A stretch of 64,000 bases of DNA from Bacillota bacterium. GTDB taxonomy: Bacteria > Bacillota > Clostridia > Peptostreptococcales > Anaerovoracaceae. How positions within the stretch are numbered: position 1 is the stretch's first letter; the number at the start of each line of letters is the position of its first letter. The notes under the pieces are model-generated. The model ran no database searches. It was given only the letters and a program-made list of their open reading frames with translations, and had not been told where the DNA came from. Below, in pieces: positions 25,670 through 35,028 of the stretch. Made by a program: the position numbers and the translations under genes. The DNA is taken from NCBI GenBank assembly GCA_021769295.1, contig JAETTD010000007.1, positions 38,173-102,172 on the forward strand, written 5' to 3'.

Positions 25670-28276
25670 ATGAAATTATCACCGATGATGGAACAATATC
25701 TTGAAATTAAGAGTAATTATCAGGATTGTATACTGTTTTTCAGACTGGGCGATTTTTATGAGATGTTCTTTGACGATGCCAAGTTAGCATCAAAAGAGTT
25801 GGAATTAACGCTAACCGGCAAAAATTGCGGTCAAGAAGAAAGGGCTCCCATGTGCGGAGTCCCTTTCCATTCCGCAGAGAGCTATATAGCAAAGCTTGTT
25901 GAAAAAGGATATAAGGTAGCTATTTGCGAACAGGTGGAAGATCCTGCCACTGCAAAGGGCATTGTCAAGAGAGAAGTTATTCAGATAGTTACGCCGGGAA
26001 CGGTAACGGCTCAGTCAATGCTAACAGAGAGAGAAAACAATTATCTGGCCGCAATATACAGGGATTCAAAGTCGGAAGCCATGTCCATAGCTTACTGCGA
26101 CATTTCAACAGGCGAACTTAAAGTTACGGAATACAGCGAAGGGGACTTATATGAAACCCTTCTCAATGAACTTGTAAAGATAAAAGCAAAAGAAATCATA
26201 GTAAACGATGATTTCGCTTCTTTATATTCTGTAGATGAGATTCATTTAGTTACGGAAGCTTATATAAACATCGTAACCAATGAATTTTTCTCGGAAAAGT
26301 CATGTCTTGAAGCCATAAAAGCGCAATTTAACTGCATTTCCACAGTGGCGCTGGGAATAGAAGAAGACAGCATTTTGATTCATTCTCTGGGCGCTCTGTT
26401 AAATTATCTTCTGGAAACTCAAAAACACAGCCTTAAACAGATTACCGGATTTAAAGTGTATGAAACAGGCAGACACATGGCACTGGACAAGGCTACTCTC
26501 CGCAATCTGGAATTGACGGAAACATTATATGACAAGAAAGTTCAGGGCTCCTTGTTGGGCGTCTTGGATAAAACCCATACAGCTATGGGAAGCCGCAAGA
26601 TGAAACAGTGGCTCAGAGAACCTCTTACAGATGCGGCAGACATAAATCTGAGGCTTGACGGCGTAGAGGAACTTTATAACCAATTTCTTATTAGAAACAA
26701 TATAAAGGAATCGCTGAAAGGAATCTACGATTTCGAAAGGCTTGCGGGAAGAATAGCTCTGGGCAACGCCAACGGCAAAGATTTGATTGCTCTTAAAAAT
26801 TCTCTGGCCTTATTGCCTGAAATCAAAGAGTCTCTCGAATATTCGACATCCTCAATATTAAAAAGCATTAACGATGAAATCAATCCTCTTAAAGAGGTTT
26901 ACGCTATTATAGATAAAGCCATCTGCGATGAGCCGCCTCTCGCCGTTAAAGACGGAGGTCTTATCAAAGAAGGGTATTCGGATGAGCTTGATAAGCTTAA
27001 AGATTCTATCAAAGACGGAAAGTCCTGGATTTCAAATCTGGAAAGCACCGAACGTGAAAGAACCGGAATCAGAACGTTAAAGGTAGGTTATAACAGAGTA
27101 TTCGGTTATTATCTTGAAGTGACCAAATCCTTTTATGACCAGATTCCCGAAAATTACATACGAAAACAAACTCTTGCCAATGCAGAAAGATTCATAACTC
27201 CCGAACTTAAAGACATGGAAAATCTGGTGCTCAATGCGGAAGCAAAGATAAATCAGATGGAGTATGAGATATTTTCAAATGTAAGAGAATATATAGAACA
27301 ATTTATAGATAAAATCCAAAGGACTTCAAGCGCTGTCGCAGAGCTGGACGTGCTATGCTCCTTTGCCCATGTGAGCGAAAAATTAGGTTATATCAAGCCC
27401 GTAATAGACAGCTCCATGGAGATTCAGATAATAAAGGGAAGACATCCCGTAATCGAACAGACGGCCGTAAACGGACTTTTCATATCAAATGATACATATT
27501 TAAACGACAAGGACTCAAGCCTGCTTTTGATTACAGGCCCCAACATGGCGGGAAAATCAACATATATGAGGCAGACGGCCTTGCTGGTCCTAATGGCGCA
27601 GGCAGGATGCTTTATCCCTTGCGAGAAAGCTCATATAGGCGTCGTTGACAGAATCTTTACAAGGATAGGGGCCTCTGATAATCTGGCTCAAGGTCAGTCG
27701 ACTTTTTATGTGGAGATGAGCGAACTTTCCTATATACTCAATTCGGCAGGCCCGAGAAGCCTGATAATACTCGACGAAATAGGAAGGGGAACCAGCACTT
27801 ACGACGGTCTGTCCATAGCGTGGGCAGCTGCAGAATATCTGTGCAACGAAAATACTCACATAAGGACTTTATTTGCCACCCACTACCATGAACTTACGGT
27901 TCTTGAGGAGCAGGTGCGCGGTATTAAAAATTTAAACGTGGACGTTTCGGAGGAAGACGGAAATATAATCTTCCTTCATAAAATAGTTGAAGGCTCCGCC
28001 AGCAGAAGCTACGGTATCCACGTGGCCAAGCTTGCAGGCATACCGAAAAAGCTTTTGGACAGGGCAAAGGACAAGCTTTCGGAACTTGAAAACGAACCGC
28101 AAAAATCCAAACCTCATCTTTCGGACACATGCGAAGAGGAAGTTCAGCTTTCAATGTTTATGAATCCAAAGCCAAATCCGGTCATAGAAAAGCTTAAAGC
28201 AATCGATTTAATGGAAGTGACGCCTTCACAGGCTATCAAAATTCTTGAAGAATTAAAGGAATCAATAGATGATTAA
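25670..28276 (+). CDS. mutS: DNA mismatch repair protein MutS
   Basis: An 868-residue mismatch recognition ATPase. The N-terminal mismatch-binding domain has the FYEMF motif at about residues 30-34, with the Phe that stacks on the mismatched base and the Glu that contacts it. Walker A GPNMAGKST is at about 623-631 and Walker B IILDEIGRGT at about 703. The C-terminal helix-turn-helix and a dimerisation region with MEVTPSQAIKILEEL complete the protein. It overlaps mutL by 8 bases. Confidence 0.97.
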   Translation: MKLSPMMEQYLEIKSNYQDCILFFRLGDFYEMFFDDAKLASKELELTLTGKNCGQEERAPMCGVPFHSAESYIAKLVEKGYKVAICEQVEDPATAKGIVKREVIQIVTPGTVTAQSMLTERENNYLAAIYRDSKSEAMSIAYCDISTGELKVTEYSEGDLYETLLNELVKIKAKEIIVNDDFASLYSVDEIHLVTEAYINIVTNEFFSEKSCLEAIKAQFNCISTVALGIEEDSILIHSLGALLNYLLETQKHSLKQITGFKVYETGRHMALDKATLRNLELTETLYDKKVQGSLLGVLDKTHTAMGSRKMKQWLREPLTDAADINLRLDGVEELYNQFLIRNNIKESLKGIYDFERLAGRIALGNANGKDLIALKNSLALLPEIKESLEYSTSSILKSINDEINPLKEVYAIIDKAICDEPPLAVKDGGLIKEGYSDELDKLKDSIKDGKSWISNLESTERERTGIRTLKVGYNRVFGYYLEVTKSFYDQIPENYIRKQTLANAERFITPELKDMENLVLNAEAKINQMEYEIFSNVREYIEQFIDKIQRTSSAVAELDVLCSFAHVSEKLGYIKPVIDSSMEIQIIKGRHPVIEQTAVNGLFISNDTYLNDKDSSLLLITGPNMAGKSTYMRQTALLVLMAQAGCFIPCEKAHIGVVDRIFTRIGASDNLAQGQSTFYVEMSELSYILNSAGPRSLIILDEIGRGTSTYDGLSIAWAAAEYLCNENTHIRTLFATHYHELTVLEEQVRGIKNLNVDVSEEDGNIIFLHKIVEGSASRSYGIHVAKLAGIPKKLLDRAKDKLSELENEPQKSKPHLSDTCEEEVQLSMFMNPKPNPVIEKLKAIDLMEVTPSQAIKILEELKESIDD

Positions 28277-30023
28277 AATCCTGAATAAACAAATTGCAGA
28301 TAAGATTGCTGCCGGCGAAGTCATAGAACGGCCGGTATCCATAATCAAGGAATTGGTCGAAAACTCCATAGATGCCGGCGCCGATGCCATAACAGTAGAA
28401 ATAAAGAAAGGCGGCAAGGCTTATATAAGAGTTACAGACAACGGATGCGGTATCGCAAGAGATGAGGCGGAAAAAGCTTTTTTAAGACATGCCACCAGCA
28501 AGATAGAAACCGTAAAAGACCTGGAGGCCATTGAAACACTCGGATTCAGAGGCGAGGCTCTGGCTTCCGTCTGCGCAGTAACGAGAACTGAGCTTCTGAC
28601 AAAGCAACGGCAGGACAAGACCGGAACACGTCTTATAATACATGGAGGAGAAGTAATATCCAACGCTGCCACCGGCTGTCCCGACGGTACAACCATTGTA
28701 ATTACGGATTTATTTTACAATACTCCGGCACGCTTGAAATTTATGAAAAGCGATTCGGCAGAAAGCGGCCTGATTATAGACCTTATGTCACAGCTTGCGC
28801 TGGCCTATAAGGATATTGCTTTCAGGTTTATAAATAACGGCAATATTCTGTTTTCAACCGAGGGGAAGGGGAACAGGCTTAATGTCATCTCAAGGGTATT
28901 TCCAAGTGTGGATATAAAAAATCTTGTTCCCGTGGACTATCATAAAGACGGCTTGTCGCTGGACGGCTACATTTCAACGCCATCCATGAGCCGCCCCGGC
29001 AGAAACGGCCAGATATTTTTCGTAAACGGGCGTGTGGTAAACAGCAAAGTAATAGAGAGAGGAATCGGAGAGGGATACAAAGAAAGGCTCTTTGAAGGCA
29101 GACATCCTCTGACTTTCCTGTTTTTAAATGTGCTTTCATCGGATTTGGATGTCAATATTCATCCCAATAAAAAAGAAGTTCGCTTTAACCGCGAAAAAGA
29201 AGTGGAGGACTTTATTTCCGAGGCAATAAAATGTTCTTTGGGAACTAAGGAAGCCGTAGTAAGGACTGCCAATATATTTAAGGAATCTATGCCGGATTCG
29301 TTTTATGTTGGCGAACAACCTGAGTTTAAATATGAAATCAAAGAAACCGGAAAAGCGGCGCCGCCCGTAATAGAAACTCCGCCGGTTCCTCCGGCACCAG
29401 AAGAATCCTTACCGATAGAGCTTAAAAATCCGGCAATCAGGCCTTTCGATTTTGATTCCCTCACATTGATAGGCTCCATATTCGATACTTACATCATGGC
29501 AACGGACGAAGACAGTTTTTATCTCATAGACCAGCATGCGGCTCACGAGAGAGTATTCTATGAAAAGCTCGTGGCAGAATATGAAAACGATGAAAAGCTG
29601 CGCCAGCCCATGTTGTTCCCGATTATAATTGATGTTGATATTTCAACAAAAGAAACAGAAGACCGGTGGCTTGAGAGCCTTAGTAAAATGGGCTTTTCCA
29701 TAGAACCTTTCGGTCAAAACAGCTACAGAATATCCGAGATTCCTACCTTTATGGATATTTCGGAAGCTGAAGATTTTATAAATGATTTTACGGAAAACGC
29801 AAAAGATAACAAGGATTTGAAAAACACCGTAGTTATCAATAAGCTCATAATGAAATCGTGCAAATCCGCCGTAAAAGCCAATGATCGTCTGGATAAAGAT
29901 GAGATAAACGCCCTTATAAAGGATTTGAAAAACTGCGTAAATCCTTTCAGCTGTCCTCATGGCAGGCCTACATTTGTTAAGCTTTCAAAACACGAAATCG
30001 AGAGGTTATTCAAGAGAGTTTGA
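28269..30023 (+). CDS. mutL: DNA mismatch repair protein MutL
   Basis: A 584-residue GHKL ATPase that couples MutS to downstream repair. The ATP-binding motifs NSIDAGADAI (about residue 33), DNGCGI (about 57) and GFRGEAL (about 92) are clear. A proline-rich linker lies near residues 365-385. The C-terminal dimerisation domain has the endonuclease-associated DQHAAHERVFYEK motif at about 420 and CPHGRPT near the end, as expected for MutL in bacteria lacking MutH. It overlaps miaA by one base. Confidence 0.97.
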   Translation: MIKILNKQIADKIAAGEVIERPVSIIKELVENSIDAGADAITVEIKKGGKAYIRVTDNGCGIARDEAEKAFLRHATSKIETVKDLEAIETLGFRGEALASVCAVTRTELLTKQRQDKTGTRLIIHGGEVISNAATGCPDGTTIVITDLFYNTPARLKFMKSDSAESGLIIDLMSQLALAYKDIAFRFINNGNILFSTEGKGNRLNVISRVFPSVDIKNLVPVDYHKDGLSLDGYISTPSMSRPGRNGQIFFVNGRVVNSKVIERGIGEGYKERLFEGRHPLTFLFLNVLSSDLDVNIHPNKKEVRFNREKEVEDFISEAIKCSLGTKEAVVRTANIFKESMPDSFYVGEQPEFKYEIKETGKAAPPVIETPPVPPAPEESLPIELKNPAIRPFDFDSLTLIGSIFDTYIMATDEDSFYLIDQHAAHERVFYEKLVAEYENDEKLRQPMLFPIIIDVDISTKETEDRWLESLSKMGFSIEPFGQNSYRISEIPTFMDISEAEDFINDFTENAKDNKDLKNTVVINKLIMKSCKSAVKANDRLDKDEINALIKDLKNCVNPFSCPHGRPTFVKLSKHEIERLFKRV

Positions 30024-30982
30024 TGAGAAAAATTATAGTTATCGCAGGACCTACCGCAGTAGGCAAAACAAAATACGCAATTGAAGCTGCTAAAGCACTG
30101 AACGGAGAAATAGTCTCTTGTGACTCGATGCAGCTTTACAAATATATGGATATAGGAAGCGCAAAACCAACCAAGGAAGAACTTTCGGAGGTAAAACATC
30201 ATCTTGTGGACATCATAGACCCGGCGCAGCCATTTTCTGTTGCGCTGTATCAAAAGCTGGCCAAGAATGCCATAGATGAGATATTTGCCGGCTGCAAAAT
30301 TCCGATAATCGCAGGCGGAACCGGTTTGTATCTCAATTCGCTGCTGTATGACATGGATTTCAGCAACGTTTCAAAGAACGAGGAGCTTCGCAAATCCTTG
30401 GAAGAAGATGCGGCGGCAATGGGAACTGAATTTCTGTATAAAAAGCTTGAAAGCCTCGACCCAAAGGCCGCAGAGAGAATTCACCCCAACAATACAAAAA
30501 AGATAATTAGAGCCATTGAAGGAGCTTATTCAGGAGAAAAAATCAAGGATTTCAAGGATTGTAAAGAAAAATGTAAGGATTATGAAACAATCTTAATAGG
30601 ACTGACACGCAACAGAGCTGAACTTTATGATAGAATAAACGAAAGGGTAGATACACTTGTATCCGAAGGCCTCTTTGAAGAAGTTAAAAATCTTCTTGAC
30701 ATGGGTCTTTCAGAAGATGATATTTCCATGAAAGGCATAGGTTACAAGGAAGTTATAGGATATTTTGAAGAGCTTTACACCAAAGATGATGCCATAGAAC
30801 TCATCAAGAAAAACACAAGACATTTTGCAAAGCGTCAGCTCACATGGTTCAAAAGATACGATGACATCAAATGGATGAATATCAGCGATTACGGCAGCGA
30901 TAGCGCCGCCATAGAGGAAATGATAAAATGGCTGAAAAAAGAATTAGAATACACAACAAAAGCGACAAACCCGACAATGTAA
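30023..30982 (+). CDS. miaA: tRNA dimethylallyltransferase
   Basis: A 319-residue enzyme that prenylates A37 of tRNAs reading UNN codons, using DMAPP. The P-loop AGPTAVGKTK is at about residues 8-17, the catalytic-site SCDSMQLYKYMDIGSAKPT at about 34, and AGGTGLYLNSLL at about 94. I chose the ATG at 30023, which overlaps the mutL stop, over the TTG at 30020. Its 3' end overlaps the recombinase gene by 55 bases. Confidence 0.96.
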   Translation: MRKIIVIAGPTAVGKTKYAIEAAKALNGEIVSCDSMQLYKYMDIGSAKPTKEELSEVKHHLVDIIDPAQPFSVALYQKLAKNAIDEIFAGCKIPIIAGGTGLYLNSLLYDMDFSNVSKNEELRKSLEEDAAAMGTEFLYKKLESLDPKAAERIHPNNTKKIIRAIEGAYSGEKIKDFKDCKEKCKDYETILIGLTRNRAELYDRINERVDTLVSEGLFEEVKNLLDMGLSEDDISMKGIGYKEVIGYFEELYTKDDAIELIKKNTRHFAKRQLTWFKRYDDIKWMNISDYGSDSAAIEEMIKWLKKELEYTTKATNPTM

Positions 30983-32055
30983 TAAAACGGGAAAACGACA
31001 TTTATCTGCAATGCGAGACCATTGAAAATGAGCTTCCCAAATTTTTGCGTGGATACTTTTCCTATTTAAAATCCAATGTCCTTCCTATGACAAGGCTTGC
31101 TTATCTGCATGATGTAAAGTTCTTTTTACACTACCTCATATCAGAGACGGATATTGCCCACGGAAAAGAACTTTCGATGATAAAACCGGAAGATTTGCAG
31201 CAGGTTCAGGCAGTGGATGTAAACATGTTCATAGATTACTGCCGCAGATATAAGGTAGAAACCGAAAATGCGGTGTATATGTACGAAAATACCAATAAAA
31301 CATTGGCACGCAAAAAATCCTCCGTTTCAGTATTTTTTAAATATCTTTACAGAGACGGAATCGTTGAAAAAAACATTACCGACGGATTCGACCCCATTAG
31401 AGTTCCCCGGCCGGGCGAAAAAGAAATAAAGGCTCTTCAGGATGATGAAGTGATGATAATGCTTGATGCGGTTTCAAGCGGCAGCGGGCTTACAAAGCAT
31501 GAGCGTGCATATTGGGAAAAGACCAAACTGAGAGATAAGGCCATCCTGATAGTGTTTCTGACCTACGGACTCAGGCTTTCCGAATTGCAGCAGCTCAACA
31601 TTTCATCATTCAATTTCGGCAGAGGCGAATTTAAAATATACAGGAAAAGGGGAAAAGAATCCATAATGCCCCTCAATAAATCAGTAACTTCTGTATTGTA
31701 TGATTATATCGACAATGAGCGGCCGAAGGATGAACAGATAGATGAAGAATACAAAGATGCGCTGTTTTTATCTTTGCAGGGCAAACGAATGACGGAGCGT
31801 CAAATAAGGGAGCTTGTAAAAAAATACACCTCCATTGCACTTCACACATCGAGAAAAGCGGGATACAGTCCTCACAAACTGCGTGCTACGGCTGCTACCA
31901 GCCTTATCGGAAGGGGAAACTCCATATTTGACGTGGCTGCGCTGTTAGACCATGAACAGGTTACGACCACCCAGCTCTACGCTCGTCAAAAGAACAACGT
32001 AAAACGAGATTTGGTAAAAGGCATGGAATGGGAAGAAGAAAGGAAAGAGAAATAA
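30928..32055 (+). CDS. Tyrosine recombinase (XerC/XerD-like)
   Basis: A 375-residue tyrosine recombinase. The N-terminal SAM-like domain covers about residues 25-145. Catalytic residues are visible: Arg in FLTYGLRLSELQQ (about 215), Lys in the RKRGKESIMPL hairpin (about 244), His and Arg in SPHKLRATAATSL (about 313), His in LDHEQVTTTQ and Tyr in the adjacent LYAR. It is complete. Its place inside the mutSL-miaA operon, with a GAGGAAA site in miaA, points to a chromosomal housekeeping Xer-type protein and not a mobile integrase. No attachment sites were seen. Confidence 0.85.
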   Translation: MAEKRIRIHNKSDKPDNVIKRENDIYLQCETIENELPKFLRGYFSYLKSNVLPMTRLAYLHDVKFFLHYLISETDIAHGKELSMIKPEDLQQVQAVDVNMFIDYCRRYKVETENAVYMYENTNKTLARKKSSVSVFFKYLYRDGIVEKNITDGFDPIRVPRPGEKEIKALQDDEVMIMLDAVSSGSGLTKHERAYWEKTKLRDKAILIVFLTYGLRLSELQQLNISSFNFGRGEFKIYRKRGKESIMPLNKSVTSVLYDYIDNERPKDEQIDEEYKDALFLSLQGKRMTERQIRELVKKYTSIALHTSRKAGYSPHKLRATAATSLIGRGNSIFDVAALLDHEQVTTTQLYARQKNNVKRDLVKGMEWEEERKEK

Positions 32056-33345
32056 ATGAACTACACAGATGAATTGCTCAAAACACAGTTTAAAATAGAT
32101 GCAAAAGTTTTGAAGTTAATTGAAGATTCGGAGGCAGAAGTTCTCCCTCAATTTGAACATCTTGACGACATAATGGCTTATAATCAGTATAAAATATTAG
32201 ACGCATTTCAGAAGAACAGATTAAGCGACATGCATTTTGGCTGGAACACGGGTTACGGCTACGATGATCCCGGAAGAGATGCAATAGAAAAGGTATACGC
32301 CGATATATTTCATACGGATAAGGCGCTCGTAAGACCTACTATAGTAAACGGAACCCATGCCCTTGCAATCACTCTTCTTGGCATTTTAAGACCCGGAGAC
32401 GAGCTTATTTACTGCACCGGCGGTCCTTATGACACATTGGAGGAAGTCATCGGAATACGAGGCAGCGGCAACGGCTCTCTAAAGGACTACGATATCACTT
32501 ATAAACAGGTAGAACTTCTTCCTGACGGCTCTATTGACCTTGAGGGAGTAAAAAATGCCATATCAGATAAGACTAAAATGGTAACGGTACAACGTGCCAC
32601 AGGCTATGGCTGGCGAAAAGCGATTACCATAGAGCAAATAGCAAAATGGGCTCAATTTGTATCGGAAATAAATCCGAATATAATAAAAATGACCGATAAC
32701 TGCTACGGAGAGTTCCTCGATATAAAGGAACCTACGGACGTAGGTGTAGACGTCATAGCCGGCTCCTTAATAAAAAACCCCGGCGGCGGTCTGGCTCTTA
32801 CAGGAGGATATGTAGCCGGAAGGGCAGATTTAATCGATAAAATCCAGTACAGAATGACCTGCCCCGGCATAGGAGGGGAGTGCGGTCTTACTTTCGGACA
32901 GACAAGAGCTATGTTCCAGGGACTTTTTCAGGCTCCGAAGGTTGTAAACGGAGCGGTTAAGGGCGCAGTTCTCTGCGGAAAAGCTTATGAAAAGCTTGGC
33001 TTTGAGGTTTGCCCTAAACCTGAAGACAGCAGGAGCGATATAATTCAGGCGGTTAAGTTAAAAACTCCTGAAGCGCTTGAAATATTCTGCCAGGCAATAC
33101 AGGCGGCAGCTCCTGTCGATGCTCATGTAACGCCTATTCCGTGGGACATGCCCGGCTATGAATCGCAGGTAATAATGGCAGCAGGCGCTTTTGTGCAGGG
33201 TTCTTCCATAGAATTGAGCGCCGATGCTCCGATGAGGGAGCCTTACAGTGTTTATTTTCAAGGGGGACTGACATATGAACACTCAAAATTCGGCGTAATC
33301 AAATCCATAGATTCTTTACTTAAAAGGGGAATAATAGAGCTTTAG
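32056..33345 (+). CDS. Methionine gamma-lyase family protein (aluminium resistance, YnbB-like)
   Basis: A 429-residue PLP-dependent fold-type I protein related to cystathionine lyases. It matches the YnbB/aluminium-resistance family: a GWNTGYGYDDPGRDAIE segment at about residue 62, VNGTHALAI at about 97, and a KMTDNCYGEF motif. The cofactor-lysine region SLIKNPGGGLALTGGYVAG lies at about 236. Its true reaction is not established. It starts directly after the recombinase stop. In many Firmicutes it follows miaA and hfq; here the recombinase occupies that gap. Confidence 0.9.
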   Translation: MNYTDELLKTQFKIDAKVLKLIEDSEAEVLPQFEHLDDIMAYNQYKILDAFQKNRLSDMHFGWNTGYGYDDPGRDAIEKVYADIFHTDKALVRPTIVNGTHALAITLLGILRPGDELIYCTGGPYDTLEEVIGIRGSGNGSLKDYDITYKQVELLPDGSIDLEGVKNAISDKTKMVTVQRATGYGWRKAITIEQIAKWAQFVSEINPNIIKMTDNCYGEFLDIKEPTDVGVDVIAGSLIKNPGGGLALTGGYVAGRADLIDKIQYRMTCPGIGGECGLTFGQTRAMFQGLFQAPKVVNGAVKGAVLCGKAYEKLGFEVCPKPEDSRSDIIQAVKLKTPEALEIFCQAIQAAAPVDAHVTPIPWDMPGYESQVIMAAGAFVQGSSIELSADAPMREPYSVYFQGGLTYEHSKFGVIKSIDSLLKRGIIEL

Positions 33346-33365
33346 AACGTTAAGGGGATGAGGAC

Positions 33366-34097
33366 ATGGGAGTAAACAATCTGAAAAATCAGGAAAGCAA
33401 AAGAAAAGTTATAATATCGGTACTTAAAATACTTCTGCTCATAATTATAGTCATAGGCATTCCTCTGTACGCATATTTCTTTAAACATGACTGGCTTATG
33501 CAGTTTAAAGATTTTAATGATATCGTATCGTACCTTAGAGACTATAAAATGCAAGCTATACCCATATATATATTCTTGCAGATAATACAGATAGTAATAA
33601 GCGTAATTCCGGGACAGGTTTTCCAGCTTGCCGCAGGTTATCTGTATACTTTTTTACCGGCGCTTGTACTGTCAATCATAGGAGCTTTTTTAGGAACCGT
33701 GATAAGCTTTTTCCTTGCCAGGTGGCTGGGAAGCGACTTTGTACATCTCTTCTTCGGTAAGGAAAAGACTCACGAATATGTTCAGAAACTCAACTCAAAA
33801 AAAGCGTATATGGCGGTTTTCTTTATATATCTGATTCCGGGAATTCCAAAAGATGTGGTAAGCTATGCCGCAGGCATTTCCGAAATGAAATTTAAACCTT
33901 TTATATTGCTTTCTCTTGTGGGCAGACTTCCCGGAATGATGGGCAGCATAATGATTGGGAGTATGTGGCATAAAGAAGAATATGTGGGAATGATAGCGCT
34001 CTGTGTAATAGCCGTTATCGCTTTCATCTTGTGCTTGATTTACAGAAAAAAGATAAATACCTTTCTCGATAAGATATATGACAAGATCAGCAGTTAA
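33366..34097 (+). CDS. TVP38/TMEM64 family (VTT domain) membrane protein
   Basis: A 243-residue membrane protein of the DedA-related VTT superfamily. Hydrophobic helices lie at about residues 18-38, 60-80, 95-125, 150-170 and 195-220. The re-entrant motif VISVIPGQVFQLAAGYLY is near 78-95, and a second YLIPGIPKDVVSYAAG near 153. Related proteins act in lipid scrambling or transport; function here is unknown. An AAGGGGATGAGG site precedes the ATG. A terminator follows. Confidence 0.85.
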   Translation: MGVNNLKNQESKRKVIISVLKILLLIIIVIGIPLYAYFFKHDWLMQFKDFNDIVSYLRDYKMQAIPIYIFLQIIQIVISVIPGQVFQLAAGYLYTFLPALVLSIIGAFLGTVISFFLARWLGSDFVHLFFGKEKTHEYVQKLNSKKAYMAVFFIYLIPGIPKDVVSYAAGISEMKFKPFILLSLVGRLPGMMGSIMIGSMWHKEEYVGMIALCVIAVIAFILCLIYRKKINTFLDKIYDKISS

Positions 34098-34108
34098 AAA
34101 CGCAAAAG

Positions 34109-34136
34109 AAAAGGCAGTGGTTAAACACTGCCTTTT
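34109..34136. terminator. Bidirectional rho-independent terminator
   Basis: An 11-bp stem (34109-34119 with 34126-34136) and a 6-nt loop lie between the convergent TVP38 and SGNH genes. A and T runs flank it on the two strands. The SGNH stop codon is within the loop. Confidence 0.85.
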
Positions 34137-34879
34137 ATCATGTTTCCAATCCAGTAAGGATAATATGACGGTGAAACATGTATTCCGTCTCCGCCGTAAA
34201 GTTCTGGATGTTCTATCAATATATATGTATTGTCTATATATTCAATATCCATTCTCTCGCACATGGCTTTTATCTCGCTGTTAAAATCCTCCCATTTGTA
34301 GAAATATCCGCCGGATGAAATTTTACCGTCGGAAGGTTTCGGAATGGAATTTACATAAACTTTAGTGTCAGGCGACATCTCCATGAATTTTTCTATAACA
34401 GCGCTGTATTGCTTAATAAACCCTTGGGAATTTCCGCTGTACATTCCCATATCATTGGTTCCGTATGAAAAGAAAGCCTTTTCCGGGGATAAACCTGCCG
34501 CGGAAGCTATGGCCTCATCGCTCTTCATGACCGAACCGCCTATTTCACATACCGACTGTTCTTCAGTAAGAAACCCATATACCAATAATCCCTCTGTTAT
34601 CGAATCTCCTATAACCACGCTTTTTCCAAAGAGGGCGCTGTACTGCGGTTTTCCGTCTTTTATAAATTCTCCGGCTCCGGCTGATTTTCCAATGTCTTGT
34701 GCATGCAAAATGCCCGTTTCCAAAAATGTCTTCACCTGCATCGTATTTTCATCATCTTTGTTATCTGCAAAGCGAGGAGGGTGGAGTGCAAAATAAAGCG
34801 CTATGGCCGATAAAAACAGCACTGTAAAGATAATGATATACCTTCTTTTTCGTTTTTTAGCTGAAATATCTTTTCTCAT
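34121..34879 (-). CDS. SGNH/GDSL-type hydrolase, membrane-anchored
   Basis: A 252-residue protein with a basic N-terminus (KKRKRRY) and one transmembrane helix (about residues 14-32), then an extracytoplasmic SGNH hydrolase domain. Block I is VVIGDSITEG at about residue 90, the oxyanion Gly is in VCEIGGSVM, the Asn is in SYGTNDMG at about 140, and block V is GGDGIHVSPSYYPYW near the C-terminus with Asp and His. Related enzymes remove acyl groups from cell-wall polymers. It is transcribed away from the SOS-controlled LysM gene. Confidence 0.82.
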   Translation of the reverse strand: MRKDISAKKRKRRYIIIFTVLFLSAIALYFALHPPRFADNKDDENTMQVKTFLETGILHAQDIGKSAGAGEFIKDGKPQYSALFGKSVVIGDSITEGLLVYGFLTEEQSVCEIGGSVMKSDEAIASAAGLSPEKAFFSYGTNDMGMYSGNSQGFIKQYSAVIEKFMEMSPDTKVYVNSIPKPSDGKISSGGYFYKWEDFNSEIKAMCERMDIEYIDNTYILIEHPELYGGDGIHVSPSYYPYWIGNMIKGSV

Positions 34880-34940
34880 AATAATAAATTATAATCCATA
34901 TCTATAAATAAAATCAATATATTTTTGTCCTATATTTTTC

Positions 34941-35010
34941 GAACATTTGTTTATTTTTCTGTTGACAAAGAACGTTTATTCTGATATATTATAGAAAAGA
35001 ACAAATGTTT
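34941..35010. promoter_or_regulatory. Three LexA-like SOS boxes at 29-bp intervals
   Basis: GAACATTTGTTT (34941-34952), GAACGTTTATTC (34970-34981) and GAACAAATGTTT (34999-35010) each resemble the Gram-positive LexA box GAAC-N4-GTTC, each with one mismatch. Their starts are exactly 29 bases apart. The second lies between the -35 and -10 boxes and the third just after the -10. The recA promoter carries a perfect box of the same type (54577-54588). Confidence 0.75.
34962..34990 (+). promoter_or_regulatory. Sigma-A promoter of the LysM/YneA-like gene
   Basis: TTGACA (34962-34967) and TATATT (34985-34990) are 17 bases apart, embedded in the SOS boxes. The gene starts 39 bases downstream. Confidence 0.8.
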
Positions 35011-35028
35011 GAAGAGGGGTGAGAGCTC

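Noticed and set aside
30928..32055. Prophage or integrative element marked by the tyrosine recombinase
   Set aside because: Flanking genes are housekeeping and tightly coupled; no attachment repeats, phage or conjugation genes are seen.
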